Shown: positions 63,301 to 64,000 of the stretch, piece by piece
Layout: each line of letters starts with the position of its first letter
Position numbering within the stretch: the stretch's first letter is position 1
Assembly: GCF_028279465.1 (NCBI RefSeq)
Contig: NZ_JANQNS010000015.1
Coordinates: forward strand, 760,929-824,928
Direction: 5' to 3'
From: Parasphingopyxis sp.
GTDB lineage: Bacteria; Pseudomonadota; Alphaproteobacteria; Sphingomonadales; Sphingomonadaceae
DNA: 64,000 nt
Position numbers and translations under genes: made by a program
The notes under the pieces: generated by a model
The model's database searches: none
Told to the model about the DNA's origin: nothing
Seen by the model: the letters and a program-made list of their open reading frames with translations, nothing else

Positions 63301-64000
63301 GGCATCGACCGTTGAGCCATCGATATCGCTACCGCTGCCAATGGCTATCGACCGCGACGAGTCCGATCCGACACCGGCGTTGGAGCCTATTACGATGGCA
63401 TCGCTAGAGTTTGAGTCAATTCGCGCGACAGAACCCACAGCCAAACCATTTACCGAACCGGTACCGACCCCTGCATTGTCGCCCAAAGCCTGGCCCCTGT
63501 CAGCCAATGCATTTGCATTTTGGCCGACAGCCAGCGACTGCGTGCCCGAAGCAGTCGAGTTGCGCCCGATAGCGGTGGAGAAATTGCCCGAAGCAACCGC
63601 TCCGCTTCCGAAAGCGCTGTTTCCACGCTGGGTCGCCGAAGTTCCTTCGCCGACCGCCGTGGCGTCAGTCGCCGATGCCGTGTTCGAGTTCACGCCGCAT
63701 TCAAGCGACGTCGTTCCGCCCGCGCCGACATTGCAGGGCGCAGTGGCATCCTGCGGCTGTGAGCCACCGGCGAGCGCCAGACCGCCGGCCAGCGGCGCCG
63801 GAGCACTGTTGGACGTGCTGTCGGGTGAGGCGGACAGCATGCCGCTCGAATTCACTGTCACATCCCACACCTCACCGCCCGGCACGAGTGCACCGAGGCC
63901 GGCCAGCGTGTAGGTCGCATCGGCATTGCCGATCGCGATATTGTTGACGCCGTTGCTCGCTGCGCCGAAGCCGATCGCCATCGAGAAATTATGCGTCGCT
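60367..64000 (-). CDS. Trimeric autotransporter (YadA-type) adhesin, C-terminal part
   Basis: The frame is open at the right edge; about 1210 residues are visible. The passenger is a left-handed beta-roll of 14-16-residue units (pattern AIGxxAxAxGxxSxAxG). Three longer blocks end in GLGALVPGGEVWDVTVN-like sequence. Then comes an Ala/Pro/Thr-rich linker (near residues 910-990), a coiled-coil-like stalk (TTAIATNSAAIAGNTSAI) and a YadA anchor of about 75 residues ending FQIGW with a terminal aromatic. The anchor forms a 12-strand trimeric pore that carries the passenger to the surface. It mediates attachment or autoaggregation. Confidence 0.92.
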   Translation of the reverse strand, partial: ATHNFSMAIGFGAASNGVNNIAIGNADATYTLAGLGALVPGGEVWDVTVNSSGMLSASPDSTSNSAPAPLAGGLALAGGSQPQDATAPCNVGAGGTTSLECGVNSNTASATDATAVGEGTSATQRGNSAFGSGAVASGNFSTAIGRNSTASGTQSLAVGQNANALADRGQALGDNAGVGTGSVNGLAVGSVARIDSNSSDAIVIGSNAGVGSDSSRSIAIGSGSDIDGSTVDAIAIGANADVSTGSVGAVAIGSNTDATAAQAVAMGMNSDATAAGAIAIGGDDGDPDTDGAQATGEGAVALGADADATGPSSTALGRGAQATAGNAVALGNNALADRASATAVGAGSRATGNRSSALGRSAEASGDFSTAIGPDSTASNIHAVAIGNQSTASRAGAVAIGRGTDALGTSSVAIGNQAEATHNFSMAIGFGAASNGANNIAIGNADATYTLAGLGALVPGGEVWDVTVNSSGMLSASPDSTSNSAPAPLSASASSLQLAGGPISQPQGATASCEESPGLECGSGSDTANVNSTALGINAVATGFNGSTAVGNGATASAGSSSAFGRDAQAIGLSSTAIGSSSQADRTDATAVGAQALANGTFATAIGTRSVATGGGTAVGNSASAAGEAGTAIGNGATALDPGGTAVGAAARTLSPSSVAVGFGAETQAESGIAVGANSVINAESAIAVGSLARAEGEEALAVGADADATEEGAVALGADANAAGQSSAALGRGAQATAGNAVALGNNALADRASATAVGAGSRATGNRSSALGRSADASGDFSTAIGPDSTASNIHSVAIGNQSRASRAGAVAIGRGTIASGTSALALGNQAMAMHNNSMAIGFGAMSTGVNNIAIGNANATYTLAGLGALVPAGQTYTVTVNDSGMLSVAAPAGSAAPISAPTPAAVTPASAPPPSAAPAAVASTVPSSVPSVPARTTRAPAATAPATAAPNTVPNAAPNAVPANMTAPASSAMMTTNSVPNVAQSRGGLEYLASSPGENSGLAPQTARMEIDPAAVSSGENRMDMVAVTNGTPAASTGNNAMMMTNAVRQENTVQSPTPTAAMNGGAAFGTQQVTAHNSAQVSANTTAIATNSAAIAGNTSAIRSNSTAIAALQGQTTTLFELTNQNRVDIQRANEGVAMALSMESPVLLPDMHFALSSGIGYYANRFAASTSLSARISDNASFSAGFGVGLNSGEVGARTGFQIGW
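61441..64000 (-). repeat. Tandem units of about 1.25 kb in the adhesin passenger
   Basis: The sequence aagccgatcgcca and its surroundings recur at 61466, 62711 and 63968, spaced 1245 and 1257 bp apart. Within units, whole blocks are nearly identical (for example the GAGSRATGNRSSALGRSA segment near 61690 and 62940). At least two full units are in the window and a third starts at the edge. Such repeats expand and shrink by recombination and so change adhesin length. Confidence 0.82.

Overview
The window looks like a chromosomal segment of an alphaproteobacterium, most likely from the Sphingomonadales. The reasons are the high G+C, the gene families (class II DAHP synthase, type II secretion with GspN, a CcmI-type TPR protein, carotenoid oxygenase, XdhC) and short dispersed inverted repeats typical of that order. 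The organism is inferred from gene content only. No rRNA, phage, transposase or CRISPR array was seen.

Layout. 0-7 kb: the end of an LVIVD-repeat protein, then a minus-strand operon encoding an unusual trans-membrane electron-transfer chain. It consists of a fusion of FAD/NAD(P) domains, two cyclic-nucleotide-binding domains and four 4Fe-4S motifs; a b-type membrane cytochrome; an FHA-decaheme cytochrome c; and a CpdA-like phosphodiesterase downstream. 7-19 kb: CcmI-like protein, TetR regulator with carotenoid oxygenase, DAHP synthase, an Mrr-type endonuclease, PilZ protein, Baeyer-Villiger monooxygenase, acyl-CoA synthetase, DsbA-like protein and tRNA-Glu(CTC). 19-30 kb: an island-like stretch. 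A 26-bp imperfect copy of the tRNA 3' end is followed by a 9.6-kb RTX gene whose N-terminus is an AT-rich HEIGH zincin-like domain, a lipoprotein gene 3 bp upstream of it, and a broken fragment of a second RTX gene beyond that. 30-39 kb: an SbtB/SbtA pair (bicarbonate uptake), katG, an operon of crotonase, MDR oxidoreductase, gamma-glutamyltransferase and cupin, and an XdhC-family protein.

39-51 kb: a complete, tightly overlapping type II secretion operon (gspC-D-E-F-G-H-I-J-K-L-M-N) with the prepilin peptidase gspO just upstream. 51-60 kb: SH3 protein, 2-hydroxyacid dehydrogenase, ammonium transporter, nitronate-monooxygenase-like enzyme, glycosyltransferase plus alpha/beta hydrolase, SelO AMPylase and a small exported protein. 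60-64 kb: the C-terminal part of a trimeric autotransporter (YadA-type) adhesin built from about 1.25-kb tandem units and running off the window edge.

Much of the segment concerns the cell envelope and export: T2SS, a giant RTX protein whose type I exporter is not encoded here, and a type V adhesin. The two parts I consider least described are the FHA/cyclic-nucleotide-gated multihaem electron conduit (0.9-7.0 kb) and the RTX locus, where the N-terminal domain and its upstream lipoprotein gene look like an exchanged cassette (28.1-29.6 kb).
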